DNA from: Paenibacillus auburnensis
GTDB taxonomy: Bacteria; Bacillota; Bacilli; Paenibacillales; Paenibacillaceae
Assembly: GCF_927798115.1 (NCBI RefSeq)
Contig: NZ_CAKMMG010000001.1
Coordinates: 1,674,001-1,738,000 of the forward strand
Direction: 5' to 3'
Length of the DNA: 64,000 bases
Positions 35,408 through 44,240 of this stretch are shown here, piece by piece. A model generated the notes under the pieces. The model ran no database searches. It saw only the letters and a program-made list of their open reading frames with translations, and was not told the origin of the DNA. The translations under genes and the position numbers were made by a program. Within the stretch, counting starts at the first letter, position 1; each line of letters opens with the position of its first letter.

Positions 35408-35563
35408 GTTGTAGGTAAGTATATGAAAAAGTGCTCAGGACCGGGCATTATTCCAAACCATGCATGAACTGTCTGATTAAGGATATACGGGTAGCGTAAA
35501 TAAACCGTTAATTCTATCCAAAAAGACATCTGCAATTAAATGGAATGCCTCAGATTTATCATC

Positions 35564-35622
35564 CTGCACTCATCTCAGCTATACTCAACTAGGCTAAACT
35601 CAACTCGGGCTTTACTCGGCTA
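35564..35622 (-). promoter_or_regulatory. TRAP-binding site in the trpE leader
   Basis: On the minus strand the RNA reads UAG-CC-GAG-UA-AAG-CCC-GAG-UU-GAG-UU-UAG-CC-UAG and then UU-GAG-UA-UAG-CU-GAG-AU-GAG-UG-CAG. Ten triplets are strict (G/U)AG, one is AAG and one is CAG; nearly all are spaced by 2 nt. TRAP is an 11-mer that wraps eleven such triplets when tryptophan is bound. mtrB (TRAP) is at 45868-46116. The site begins at the transcription start, so TRAP would bind early and act before the terminator. Confidence 0.92.
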
Positions 35623-35627
35623 ATTAC

Positions 35628-35657
35628 ACTATACATGATGACGGTGTTCATTGACAA
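35628..35657 (-). promoter_or_regulatory. SigA-type promoter of the trp operon
   Basis: TTGTCA (35652-35657) and TATAGT (35628-35633) are separated by 18 nt. It overlaps the end of aroH by position and directs transcription into the TRAP array. Confidence 0.8.
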
Positions 35658-35675
35658 CCCGGATTCGATAATAAA

Positions 35676-36047
35676 TTACTTGCTCTGTGAGAGATCCGGA
35701 CGAAGCTTCTGCGCCTCATTCAAGTAAACATGGCGGATATCCCGCTGCGACTTATCCGTGTTGACCTGTACCATCAGCCGGATGCACATCGGCAGACCGC
35801 CTTTGACAGGAATCTCAACGGAGCACATTAGAGGCACCAGATCCCAGCCCTCAATTTCGCGGATGGCCCGCGCCGGGAAAGTAGCATCCAGATCACCTGT
35901 CACGGTAATCCATACACTGCAGATATCTTCGGCAATAACATCGTTGCGCTCGACAATTTCCCGCAGCAGCACAACGGTTTCGCGCAATATTTCATTTTCC
36001 TCGTTTTTGGTTACGGTTGTTGCACCGCGTATCCCCCGGTTCACCAT
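35676..36047 (-). CDS. aroH: Chorismate mutase, AroH type
   Basis: 123 residues, monofunctional AroH fold. VNRGIRGATTV contains the catalytic Arg7, and ATFPARAIREIEGWDLVPLM and IRHVYLNEAQKLRPDLS match B. subtilis AroH closely. It converts chorismate to prephenate, feeding TyrA (27 kb) and phenylalanine synthesis. The start overlaps the end of aroB by 7 nt. Confidence 0.95.
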   Translation of the reverse strand: MVNRGIRGATTVTKNEENEILRETVVLLREIVERNDVIAEDICSVWITVTGDLDATFPARAIREIEGWDLVPLMCSVEIPVKGGLPMCIRLMVQVNTDKSQRDIRHVYLNEAQKLRPDLSQSK

Positions 36048-37144
36048 GGGCTTCCCTCCTTCTTAAGCTGTGCGATAACCTCACGTACATCACTCTGCTG
36101 CACATTATTTACAATGCTGACAGCACCGATAGAATCCGGCACGATAAAGGTCATCTTGCCTTCCTTGAACTTCTTGTCATGCATCATGGCTTCCATCAGC
36201 TCATCCTCGCTGAACTCTGCAGGCAGACTCACCGGCAGCGATAATGCGGACAGCATAGAAACGGTGTCCTCATAAATCCCCTGATCGCGGCCCAGCTTGG
36301 CAGCCAAGAGTGCCGACCCGGCCATCCCGATGGCAATCGCCTCACCGTGCAGGAATACACCATAACCGCCTACCGCTTCGATTGCATGTCCGATCGTATG
36401 TCCCAGGTTCAAAATCGCCCGCTGACCTTGCTCGCGTTCATCATTGCCGACGACTACTGCCTTAATGGCGCAACCGCGCTCTAGGGCATAGCCCAGCGCC
36501 TCTGCATCCAGGGCAAGCAGGTCCCCTGCATGCTCACGGCACCAGTACGCAAATTCACTATCCAGAATCAGACCGTGCTTCACCACTTCAGCCAGGCCCG
36601 ATGAGACTTGGCGCGGCGGCAGTGTACTCAGGGTATCGAGATCATACAACACCATCAAGGGCTGGTAAAAAGCCCCGACCATATTCTTGGCCAGCGGATG
36701 ATTGACAGCCACTTTGCCGCCTACACTGCTATCGTGTGCAAGGATCGTCGTTGGGATCTGAATGAACCCTATGCCCCTCATGTAGGATGCGGCTACGAAA
36801 CCCGCCAAATCTCCTACTACACCGCCTCCAAGCGCCAGCACCGCTGAACTGCGGTCCAGGCCAGCCTGAATCGCAGTCGTAATCACTTCCTCGTATACGG
36901 CAAGTGACTTAGAAGCTTCTCCGGCTGGAATAACGTGGCTTACAACCGAATAGCCTTGTTCGTGCAGCGAAGCTTCGACTTCAGCCAGATAACGCGGGGC
37001 TACTTCGCTGTCGCTGACAACCAGCAGCGGGCTGCGGAGCGGAATGCCGGCTTCCCGGCAACGCTCCCCGATCGTGCGCAGCAATCCGCTGCCGATATGA
37101 ATTGGATAAGAGCGCTCGCCTAAATCTACAGTAATACTGCGCAT
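36041..37144 (-). CDS. aroB: 3-dehydroquinate synthase
   Basis: 367 residues. LVVSDSEVA, GGGVVGDLAGFVAASYMRGI (NAD-binding glycine-rich loop), PTTILAHDSSVGGKVAVNHP and NLGHTIGHAIEA with metal-binding histidines are all typical. It makes 3-dehydroquinate, step 2 of the shikimate pathway. It starts 2 nt after the aroC stop codon and overlaps aroH. Confidence 0.96.
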   Translation of the reverse strand: MRSITVDLGERSYPIHIGSGLLRTIGERCREAGIPLRSPLLVVSDSEVAPRYLAEVEASLHEQGYSVVSHVIPAGEASKSLAVYEEVITTAIQAGLDRSSAVLALGGGVVGDLAGFVAASYMRGIGFIQIPTTILAHDSSVGGKVAVNHPLAKNMVGAFYQPLMVLYDLDTLSTLPPRQVSSGLAEVVKHGLILDSEFAYWCREHAGDLLALDAEALGYALERGCAIKAVVVGNDEREQGQRAILNLGHTIGHAIEAVGGYGVFLHGEAIAIGMAGSALLAAKLGRDQGIYEDTVSMLSALSLPVSLPAEFSEDELMEAMMHDKKFKEGKMTFIVPDSIGAVSIVNNVQQSDVREVIAQLKKEGSPW

Positions 37145-37146
37145 AC

Positions 37147-38316
37147 TCAGTAGCTCTCCAGCTGCGCCAGGTAATTATTGTAGTTCGCTCTAATCTCCTC
37201 AAGCGAATCGCCGCCGAACTTCTCAAGGAATGCTTTGGCAATCTCCCAGGCAACCACATTCTCCAGCACTACACAAGCTGCCGGAACAGCGCAGGCATCC
37301 GAGCGTTCCACCTGTGCGGTGAAAGGCTCCTTGGTGTCGATATCCACACTTTGCAGCGGTTTGTACAGGGTAGGAATCGGCTTCATGACGCCGCGGACTA
37401 CGACTGGCATTCCGTTAGTCATGCCGCCTTCAAAGCCGCCGAGCCGGTTGCTTGCCCGGTAATATCCCCGGGAGGCTTCATACATAATCTCGTCATGGAC
37501 CTGTGAGCCGCGAAGGATGCCTGCTTCAAAGCCGATACCGATCTCCACACCTTTAAATGCATTAATCGACATGACAGCTCCGGCAATGGCTGCATCAAGC
37601 TTACGGTCGTACTGTACATAGCTTCCGAGTCCGACAGGCAATCCTTCAACGATGCATTCCACAATTCCGCCGATGGAGTCGCCTTCCTCCTTGATCTTGT
37701 CTATGTATGCCTCCATCTTCTGCTCCGTCTCTTTATCCACGACTCGTACGGAGGATTCTTCCGTCCGGGCAATTAATTCGTCGATAGGCAGATTATTCGC
37801 AGGTGCTTCAATCTCACCGATCCGGATCACCTGTCCGGCAATCTTGACACCAAATTCTGCCAGCAGCTGACGGGCAACAGCACCTACCGCCACTCTTGCG
37901 GCCGTTTCACGTGCGCTGGAGCGCTCCAGTACATTCCGCAGATCGGTATGGTTATATTTCAATCCGCCGTTTAAGTCGGCATGTCCGGGACGCGGCCGGT
38001 TTACCCGCCGCTTCTCTTCATCACTGCCGGGTATCGGCTCAATATTCATGATATTTTTCCAGTGTGTCCAGTCTTTGTTCTCTACTACCAAAGCTACCGG
38101 AGCACCTGTGGTATAGCCATGGCGCACACCGCCGACGATCTGTGCGGTATCCTTCTCGATCTGCATCCGGCGTCCGCGGCCGTAGCCCTTCTGCCGCCGC
38201 AGCAGCTGAAAATTAAGCTCTTCGAAGTTAAGTGTCAAATTGCTGGGCAGTCCCTCAATAATTGCTGTAAGCTGGGGGCCGTGCGTTTCCCCCGCTGTTA
38301 AATAGCGTAAACTCAT
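37147..38316 (-). CDS. aroC: Chorismate synthase
   Basis: 389 residues from the ATG at 38316; the GTG six codons earlier has no proper site. Signatures: [55 protein letters not shown] and [20 protein letters not shown]. It makes chorismate with reduced FMN. Chorismate then feeds TrpE, AroH and MqnA, all encoded within 8 kb of it. Confidence 0.96.
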   Translation of the reverse strand: MSLRYLTAGETHGPQLTAIIEGLPSNLTLNFEELNFQLLRRQKGYGRGRRMQIEKDTAQIVGGVRHGYTTGAPVALVVENKDWTHWKNIMNIEPIPGSDEEKRRVNRPRPGHADLNGGLKYNHTDLRNVLERSSARETAARVAVGAVARQLLAEFGVKIAGQVIRIGEIEAPANNLPIDELIARTEESSVRVVDKETEQKMEAYIDKIKEEGDSIGGIVECIVEGLPVGLGSYVQYDRKLDAAIAGAVMSINAFKGVEIGIGFEAGILRGSQVHDEIMYEASRGYYRASNRLGGFEGGMTNGMPVVVRGVMKPIPTLYKPLQSVDIDTKEPFTAQVERSDACAVPAACVVLENVVAWEIAKAFLEKFGGDSLEEIRANYNNYLAQLESY

Positions 38317-38377
38317 GCTGCGTTCCCCTTTCACACTTTTAAACTGTAAACCGCTAAAATATTAAAACTCTTGCCTC

Positions 38378-38406
38378 ATTATAGTATAGCCTTCCCGCTT
38401 TGACAA
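38378..38406 (-). promoter_or_regulatory. SigA-type promoter of aroCBH
   Basis: TTGTCA (38401-38406) and TATAAT (38378-38383) separated by 17 nt, about 60 nt upstream of aroC. Confidence 0.9.
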
Positions 38407-38450
38407 GAAAGGGATCATGAGCAGAAGGCAGACTTACGCCCATATAAGAA

Positions 38451-38487
38451 CAGCGCCGCCTTACTCTTTCGAGCAAAGGCGGCGCTG
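38451..38487 (-). terminator. Strong GC-rich inverted repeat after the 53-residue gene
   Basis: AGCGCCGCCTT / AAGGCGGCGCT with a 15-nt loop. It starts about 30 nt past the stop at 38515. The T tract behind it on the minus strand is poor (GTTCTTATA), so termination is likely but not certain. Confidence 0.6.
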
Positions 38488-38514
38488 CTAAACGTCCCGG
38501 TTCAGAGCCCTGAA

Positions 38515-38676
38515 TCAGCTTCCGATCTTTCGCTGTGCAGGAGGAACAGTCTGCTTGCTCTCCTCAAGCTTAAGCAGGCTTTGCAGCTGCAGCTCTTCGA
38601 CACCAAGAATTTGTCCGCATTCACGGACGGTCAGAAACCCGCGTCGGTATGCGGCAATGACCTTGCTTTTGTCCAT
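38515..38676 (-). CDS. Small 53-residue protein of unknown function
   Basis: Starts at ATG 38676 behind AAAGG; the frame to 38727 extends without a good site. The sequence DKSKVIAAYRRGFLTVRECG and QILGVEELQLQSLL looks like a small helix-turn-helix: a helix, a turn around LTVRECGQILGV, and a second helix. The C-terminus is polar. It lies between cheR and the aroC promoter. A DNA-binding or adaptor role is possible but not shown. Confidence 0.6.
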   Translation of the reverse strand: MDKSKVIAAYRRGFLTVRECGQILGVEELQLQSLLKLEESKQTVPPAQRKIGS

Positions 38677-38776
38677 CTGGATTAACGACCTTTCGCATGG
38701 CGTAAAGTACCTACTATTCAGTATCACTGAAAGATTGCGAAAGTATACCTAGAGGGTGCAAGGCAGAGCAACACCG

Positions 38777-39580
38777 CTATTTTTTCCGGTAGAAGAATGT
38801 TTCTGTTGACTCAAATCCGTATTGTGCAGGAGTGAAGATCTGTTCCGTGCTGCCTACAAACAGATAACCACCCGGACGCAGGCTCGCCGAGAACTTATGA
38901 TAGAGCTTGTTCTTCGCTTCCTCCGTGAAATAGATCATTACATTGCGGCAGATGATCAGGTCAAACCCTTCATCGAATTTGTCGAGCAGCAGATTTTGCT
39001 TACGGAAATCAATATTCTTCTTCAGCGATTCACTAACCTTGAAAACAGGGCCCTCCGGTGTAAAATAACGGTTTGCCACATCCTTTGGCACATCTTTCAA
39101 GGAGCGTTCCAGATAGAGTCCCTGCTTCGCCTTCGCCAGTGCCCCGTCATCAATATCGGTAGCCAGAATGCCGGTCTGAGACAGGATGTTTTTGTCAGAC
39201 AGGATCATAGCCAGCGTATACGGCTCTTCTCCGGTTGAGCAGGCAGCGCTCCATAATTTCATCCTGCGGCCTGAGCGCTGCAGTTCCGGCAGTATAACAT
39301 CCCGCAGTACTTCCCAGCGGTTGGGGTTGCGCCAGAATTCTGAGACGTTAATCGTCATCCGGTCCAGAAATTCATAGAATAAAGATTTATCCTTCATCAT
39401 TGCAGCAAAAAATTCAGCAAAAGTATGATACCCGTTCTTCGTCCGGAGCGTCGTCAGACGGCGCTTCATCTGAGCTTCCTTGTATTGGGCCAGATCAATT
39501 CCGGTGCTCTGTTTAACATTATGAATAAACCCGGTGTAATCCGGGTCTGGTGCTGTTGAAGTCTCTTCATGATCAGCCAT
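38777..39580 (-). CDS. cheR: Chemotaxis protein methyltransferase
   Basis: 267 residues from the ATG at 39580, preceded by GGGAGG; the frame continues to 39658 without need. The N-terminal all-helical domain (QMKRRLTTLRTKNGYHTFAE, ITINVSEFWRNP) precedes the SAM-binding domain (WSAACSTGEEPYTLAMIL, ATDIDDGALAKAKQGLY, FDLIICRNVMIYFTEEAK). It methylates glutamates of chemoreceptors. B. subtilis cheR is likewise next to ndk, within the ndk-cheR-aroF (aroC) series. Confidence 0.95.
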   Translation of the reverse strand: MADHEETSTAPDPDYTGFIHNVKQSTGIDLAQYKEAQMKRRLTTLRTKNGYHTFAEFFAAMMKDKSLFYEFLDRMTINVSEFWRNPNRWEVLRDVILPELQRSGRRMKLWSAACSTGEEPYTLAMILSDKNILSQTGILATDIDDGALAKAKQGLYLERSLKDVPKDVANRYFTPEGPVFKVSESLKKNIDFRKQNLLLDKFDEGFDLIICRNVMIYFTEEAKNKLYHKFSASLRPGGYLFVGSTEQIFTPAQYGFESTETFFYRKK

Positions 39581-39605
39581 TATAATCACTGCCTCCCGCC
39601 TGGAA

Positions 39606-40049
39606 TTACATCCAGACTGCGATGTCTTTGTTGTAGTCTGCCAGTTCTTCCGGAGCAAAGAAATTAGCTATTTCGCGCTCTGCACTTTCCGGCGAATCCG
39701 ATCCATGGATCAGGTTAAGCGGAGTATGGCTGGCAAAATCGCCGCGGATCGTGCCCGGCAGTGCTTCGCCAACTTTCGTTTTGCCGATCATCAGACGGGA
39801 CAACGCGACTACATCATCGCCTTCCCATACCATAGCGAATACGGGACCGGAAGTGATAAAGCTTACCAGTCCAGGGAAAAAGTCTTTGCCTTCATGTTCT
39901 GCGTAATGCTTTTTGGCTTGCTCTTCCGTAACGGTAATCAGCTTCGCGGCAATCAGCTTGAATCCCTTATCCTCCAGGCGGGCAACAATACGCCCGATCA
40001 ATCCGCGCTGTACGCCATCGGGCTTGATCATCAGATACGTTTTTTCCAT
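39606..40049 (-). CDS. ndk: Nucleoside diphosphate kinase
   Basis: 147 residues from the ATG at 40049, the normal length; GGAGAG lies 7 nt before it. [36 protein letters not shown] and the phosphohistidine region [20 protein letters not shown] are typical. It balances nucleoside triphosphates. A 19-bp perfect palindrome lies about 80 nt upstream. Confidence 0.97.
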   Translation of the reverse strand: MEKTYLMIKPDGVQRGLIGRIVARLEDKGFKLIAAKLITVTEEQAKKHYAEHEGKDFFPGLVSFITSGPVFAMVWEGDDVVALSRLMIGKTKVGEALPGTIRGDFASHTPLNLIHGSDSPESAEREIANFFAPEELADYNKDIAVWM

Positions 40050-40127
40050 AGAGTCACTCTCCATTTTCGCTTAGTCCAATAAATAACCGGTTTGAGACAA
40101 GTCCCAGCTTTTATATTATGGTTATAT

Positions 40128-40146
40128 TTTCTGATATTATCAGAAA
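40128..40146. promoter_or_regulatory. Perfect palindrome between hepT and ndk
   Basis: TTTCTGATA-T-TATCAGAAA: nine-base arms around one base. A single-base centre argues against an RNA hairpin and in favour of a dimeric DNA-binding protein or a promoter-linked operator. It lies about 80 nt before ndk. Confidence 0.55.
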
Positions 40147-40189
40147 CCCTGCCATCTGTGAACGTTTAATATTTTGGGGAGTAGGAGGC

Positions 40190-41158
40190 TTAGTAAGCAC
40201 GTCCGGTCACAAAAAAGGCAATATCCCGCAGATTCCGTTTGGTCTTGTTAGCCGGAAGCTGATCCAGCGCGGCCAGCGCTTTGTCGATGTAGCGTGAAGC
40301 CAGCGCTTCTGCACGAGAAATTCCGTCTCCGGATAGGATCAGATCAATGGCACGGCCAACACCGGCCTGCTCTGCGCGGATCGAGGCCAATTCTTCCAAC
40401 AGCGGCGCACGCAGGCGCGTGTCCTCCAGACTGTAAATCACCGGAAGCGTAATATTGCCTTGCCTCATATCACTGCCCGGCGGTTTGCCGATCTGCTTCT
40501 CTGTTCCTGAGAGATCCAATAAATCATCGCGGATCTGAAAAGCCATCCCGACATTATAACCGTAATTATAGAGCAGGCGGGCAGTTTGTGGTTCTGCGTC
40601 CGCAGCCAGTGCACCAAGCTCGCAGCTGATAGCGATAAGCAGTGCTGTTTTGCGGCGGATCCGCCGCAGATAATGGCGTACACTTTGCTCACTATTGAAA
40701 AAATCGCGGATCTGTTCCATTTCTCCGATGGACATCTCCACCATTGCTTTGGAAAGAATCTGATGAATCCGCGGATTTTTGAGTTCAGAGGTGATGACAA
40801 GTGCCTTGGCGTAGATATAATCACCGGTATACATGGCGATCTTATCACCCCATTTAGCTTTGACGGTAAGCTCTCCCCGGCGAAGCTCGGCATCGTCGAT
40901 GACATCATCGTGCACAAGTGAAGCGCTATGTATCAGCTCCAGCGGAATTGCGACACGCTTCAGTTTCTCCAAATCATATTGTCCGAATTTGCCGCCCATG
41001 AGCACAAATACCGGCCGCAGCCGTTTGCCGCCTGCCTTCAGCAGGTGAAGGGAAGTCTCTGTCAGCAGCTCGTCGTCACCTTGAACACTGCGGTACAGCT
41101 CTTTTTCAATCTGATCCATATCCTTATTCAGCAATCCGAATATTTGCATTCGCTTCAT
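40190..41158 (-). CDS. hepT: Heptaprenyl diphosphate synthase component II
   Basis: 322 residues from the ATG at 41158, which overlaps the mqnA stop (ATGA). trans-Polyprenyl synthase motifs: KAGGKRLRPVFVLMGG, SLVHDDVIDDAELRRG (first Asp-rich motif), FQIRDDLLDLSG (second), GKPPGSDMRQGN. It makes the heptaprenyl side chain of menaquinone-7 together with HepS. It is the last gene of the menaquinone cluster. Confidence 0.95.
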   Translation of the reverse strand: MKRMQIFGLLNKDMDQIEKELYRSVQGDDELLTETSLHLLKAGGKRLRPVFVLMGGKFGQYDLEKLKRVAIPLELIHSASLVHDDVIDDAELRRGELTVKAKWGDKIAMYTGDYIYAKALVITSELKNPRIHQILSKAMVEMSIGEMEQIRDFFNSEQSVRHYLRRIRRKTALLIAISCELGALAADAEPQTARLLYNYGYNVGMAFQIRDDLLDLSGTEKQIGKPPGSDMRQGNITLPVIYSLEDTRLRAPLLEELASIRAEQAGVGRAIDLILSGDGISRAEALASRYIDKALAALDQLPANKTKRNLRDIAFFVTGRAY

Positions 41159-42015
41159 TCTTTCACCCGTGTCAGCAGATTGTGGCTCCAAAGCTCCATC
41201 TTCACTTCCTGCGGCAGCAGGCCCAATTCATAGGCATAGCGGAAATAGAGGTTCAGACCTTCCTGCTGCCTTTCCCCAAAGTCATAACATAAATTACTGA
41301 AGTACCCGTGCCAATATTCAGGTGTGCCTCCAACCGACGAGCAGGCCTCCCGGATAATAGGAGCAAGCTTATTTACCCCGCGTACTTTACTCTCTACAAA
41401 AGCCTCGGCAATTTCTGCGATCGCCTCCGGCTTGTCTCTCGCTGCCTCACGGTTAACGGCCCAGACTGCAAAGGTCATGCTGTGTCCGGTCCATTCTTTC
41501 CAGACCTCACCCAGATCCGTGACGATGTAGCCCTGATCCTGCCAGGTAGCTTTGATCGCATTGTCGCCAATCAGGAGACAGGCATCCGCCACTTCCATCA
41601 TCCTATCCAGGTCGGGTTCTGCCGTTACATATTCCGGCTTGTTGCCGGCCGCCCTCTCCAGCAGAATCTTCAGCAGATTCACCGAAGTCGCTGAGGTGTT
41701 GGTTACCGCAATTCTTCCATTCCCAATCTGCGTGATAGGCACGCGGGAGAACAGCATGATGGATTTCACCGGGCCGTCCGCACTGACAGACAAATCCGGC
41801 AGCAGCAGCAGCCGGTCACTTAACGCCGCATAAGCAAAAGAAGATAATGCGCCTACATGAATCGTCCCCTGGGCCATCCCCTGATTAAGAATGGCAGGCA
41901 CTTCACTCACCATCTCTGCCGGATAGCTTAACGAAGAGGGGTGGAAATTGTGAAATACCGGCCATGAGTTGGTATAGCTGATTTTACCGATAACGGTATG
42001 CTGAGGATTACTCAT
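41155..42015 (-). CDS. mqnA: Chorismate dehydratase MqnA (futalosine pathway)
   Basis: 286 residues from the ATG at 42015 (behind GGGGGGAG; ATGA overlap with ubiX). It matches the MqnA/MqnD periplasmic-binding-like fold: IGKISYTNSWPVFH, NQGMAQGTIHVGALSSFAYA, LTDTSATSVNLL-like segment TNTSATSVNLLKILLE and CLLIGDNAIKATWQDQG. MqnA dehydrates chorismate to 3-[(1-carboxyvinyl)oxy]benzoate, the first committed step of the futalosine route. B. subtilis uses the menFDHBEC route instead, so this is a real pathway difference. Confidence 0.88.
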   Translation of the reverse strand: MSNPQHTVIGKISYTNSWPVFHNFHPSSLSYPAEMVSEVPAILNQGMAQGTIHVGALSSFAYAALSDRLLLLPDLSVSADGPVKSIMLFSRVPITQIGNGRIAVTNTSATSVNLLKILLERAAGNKPEYVTAEPDLDRMMEVADACLLIGDNAIKATWQDQGYIVTDLGEVWKEWTGHSMTFAVWAVNREAARDKPEAIAEIAEAFVESKVRGVNKLAPIIREACSSVGGTPEYWHGYFSNLCYDFGERQQEGLNLYFRYAYELGLLPQEVKMELWSHNLLTRVKE

Positions 42016-42620
42016 TCGTCTCCCCCCCATCTGCGGAATAAATGGTGCTCAATGTTAAAGCTGTCCAGCACTTTACCAACCATGAAGTTAACCAAATCAT
42101 CCATGCTGGTCGGCCCAAAATAAAAGGCTGGCATAGCCGGTATCAGCTTGACTCCTAGCCGCGAAAGCTTCAGCATATTTTCCAGATGAATGGCATGAAG
42201 CGGTGTCTCACGGGGCACCAGCACCAGGGACCTGCCTTCCTTCAGCATCACATCAGCAGCCCGCGTCATCAGGTTGTCCGAGCTTCCATGCGCTACAGCA
42301 GACAGCGTTCCCATCGAGCAAGGCATGATAATCATTCCTTCTGTACGGAAGGAGCCGCTGGCAATGGATGCCCCGATATCCGCGATAGGGTGATAAAGCA
42401 GAGAACCGGGATAGCCTTTGAACTGTTCGTTCAAAAAGCCTTCCCGGTCTGTGGCGGCAAAACCCAGTTCTTCTTTGAACACCCGCCAGCCTGCATTGCT
42501 GACCACAAGATGGACCGTATACCCCAGTGCAAGCAGGGTTTCCGTCAGACGGACGCCGTAAATTCCGCCGCTCGCCCCGGTGATTCCTACGACGAAGTGT
42601 TTCGGTTTCAGCTCTGTCAT
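42012..42620 (-). CDS. ubiX: UbiX-family flavin prenyltransferase (MqnM-type)
   Basis: 202 residues. VGITGASGGIYGVRLTETLL is the FMN phosphate site; MIIMPCSMGTLSAVAHGSSD and LVPRETPLHAIHLENMLKLS complete the family. It prenylates FMN to make the cofactor of a UbiD-type decarboxylase, which in the futalosine route removes the carboxyl of dihydroxynaphthoate. No ubiD homologue is in the window. Start and stop codons overlap both neighbours, so it is expressed with them. Confidence 0.92.
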   Translation of the reverse strand: MTELKPKHFVVGITGASGGIYGVRLTETLLALGYTVHLVVSNAGWRVFKEELGFAATDREGFLNEQFKGYPGSLLYHPIADIGASIASGSFRTEGMIIMPCSMGTLSAVAHGSSDNLMTRAADVMLKEGRSLVLVPRETPLHAIHLENMLKLSRLGVKLIPAMPAFYFGPTSMDDLVNFMVGKVLDSFNIEHHLFRRWGGDE

Positions 42621-43492
42621 CAGTAAAACTGCACCACCAAGTCAATCAGAGTAAAGGAAAACACGACGATGCTCAGCACACCGTTCATCGTAAAGAACGC
42701 TGTCTGCAAACGGCTTAAATCGCTTGGAGACACAATATGATGTTCGTAAAACAGGATAATATAAGCAATCAGCATTCCAGCCACATACCACCAGCTTAAA
42801 TCAGTGATAAAGAGCAGTGAAACAAATCCGATGCCCGTTAGAATATGGAATACCTTGGCAATATTAAGTGCACGGGCCACTCCAAAGCGCACCGGGATGG
42901 AATACAAGCCTTCTTTTACATCAAAATCAACATCCTGGCAGGAATAGATAATATCAAAACCGGCGGTCCAGAACACAATCGTGAAATAAAAAATCATGGC
43001 GGTCCAGTCTACATTACCCGTAACCGCAACCCAGCCCCCCAGAGGAGCGAGCGCAATGGTTAGTCCGAGGATCAGATGGCAGGCCCAGGTAAAACGCTTA
43101 GTGAAGGAATAGAACACAAGCAGAAATACAGCAATGGGCAGAAGCTGAGCAGATAGGGGATTCAGCTTAAAGGCAGCCCAGAATAATAAAAAGAACGAAA
43201 TTGCGATGAACACTGATACTTCTCCAACCTTCAAAAGCCCTGCGGGAATTGCCCTTCCGGCTGTCCGGGGATTCTTCGCATCACTAATCCGGTCTATTAA
43301 CCGATTCAATCCCATAGCCGCGCTTCGTGCACCGAACATGGCGATAATGATCCAGCCTATCTGTGACCAGGATGGCAGCTGGCCGAACATTACAACGGAT
43401 CCTAGCAGCGCCCCCATAAAGGCGAACGGTAAAGCAAATACAGTATGTTCAAACTTAATCATTTGCAGAAAAACGCCGACTTTTTTAAACAT
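42620..43492 (-). CDS. mqnP: UbiA-family prenyltransferase (MqnP-type)
   Basis: 290 residues from the ATG at 43492, preceded by AAGGAGA. Eight or nine membrane helices. The first Asp-rich motif is NRLIDRISDAKNPRT and the second is DVDFDVKEG. The 4-hydroxybenzoate-type motif together with mqnA and ubiX points to prenylation of the naphthoate in the futalosine pathway (MqnP) rather than ubiquinone, which Firmicutes lack. It is not a MenA-type sequence. Confidence 0.8.
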   Translation of the reverse strand: MFKKVGVFLQMIKFEHTVFALPFAFMGALLGSVVMFGQLPSWSQIGWIIIAMFGARSAAMGLNRLIDRISDAKNPRTAGRAIPAGLLKVGEVSVFIAISFFLLFWAAFKLNPLSAQLLPIAVFLLVFYSFTKRFTWACHLILGLTIALAPLGGWVAVTGNVDWTAMIFYFTIVFWTAGFDIIYSCQDVDFDVKEGLYSIPVRFGVARALNIAKVFHILTGIGFVSLLFITDLSWWYVAGMLIAYIILFYEHHIVSPSDLSRLQTAFFTMNGVLSIVVFSFTLIDLVVQFY

Positions 43493-44237
43493 TACAATTC
43501 TCCTTGAACCCAATATGTAATGCAGCGATGCCTCCGGTCAAGGGGAAGGATTCCACTTTCTGCAGCCCGGTTTCACGAAAAATCACCGAAAGCTGCTCTC
43601 TGTCCGGGAAGAGGGCCAGTGATTCCGGCAGCCATTTATATTGCTCATATCTTTTGGCAAACAGTTTGCCGAGAAGCGGAAGCATCCGCTCAAAATAAAA
43701 ATAATAAATACCCTTGAACGGCTGCTTCATCGGTTTAGAAAGCTCCAGACAGACAACCATTCCTCCCGGTTTCACCACACGCTTCATTTCATTCAACACT
43801 TGAACGAGATCAGGCACGTTGCGAAGCCCGAAGCCTATTGTTGCATAGTCAAAGGAGTTGTCACCAAACGGAAGATCCATGGCATTGCCCTGGATGAGCG
43901 AGATACGGTCCTGAAGGCCTTGCGATTCCACCTTGCGACGGCCCACTTCAAGCATTCCTGCACTGAAATCCAGTCCCATCACGGAACCGGTCTGGCTCGC
44001 CTCTGCGAGTGCAATACTCCAGTCACAGGTGCCGCAGCAGAGGTCTACAGCAGAATCGCCCCGCTTCATCGCCATCTTGCGCATGGTGAATTTACGCCAG
44101 GCTTTATGGCGGCGGAAGCTCAGAATATCATTCATCAGGTCATATTTACCGGCAATGCTCTCAAATACGGAATGAACAAATTGCTCCTTCGGCTTAACAC
44201 CTTTATCGCCCAAAGAAGAAGTTTTCTCTATCGTCAT
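43485..44237 (-). CDS. menG: Demethylmenaquinone methyltransferase
   Basis: 250 residues, UbiE/MenG family. AGKYDLMNDILSFRRHKAWR, VDLCCGTCDWSIALAEAS (SAM motif I), LPFGDNSFDYATIGFGLRNV and GGMVVCLELSKP are conserved. It methylates demethylmenaquinone to menaquinone. The gene starts 3 nt after hepS, in the B. subtilis order hepS-menG-hepT, but here three genes are inserted between menG and hepT. Confidence 0.95.
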   Translation of the reverse strand: MTIEKTSSLGDKGVKPKEQFVHSVFESIAGKYDLMNDILSFRRHKAWRKFTMRKMAMKRGDSAVDLCCGTCDWSIALAEASQTGSVMGLDFSAGMLEVGRRKVESQGLQDRISLIQGNAMDLPFGDNSFDYATIGFGLRNVPDLVQVLNEMKRVVKPGGMVVCLELSKPMKQPFKGIYYFYFERMLPLLGKLFAKRYEQYKWLPESLALFPDREQLSVIFRETGLQKVESFPLTGGIAALHIGFKENCNV

Positions 44238-44240
44238 ACT

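Noticed and set aside
35340..35560. A T-box in the trpE leader
   Set aside because: I found no T-box consensus (AGGGUGGNACCGCG) or specifier stem; the TRAP array explains the leader better.
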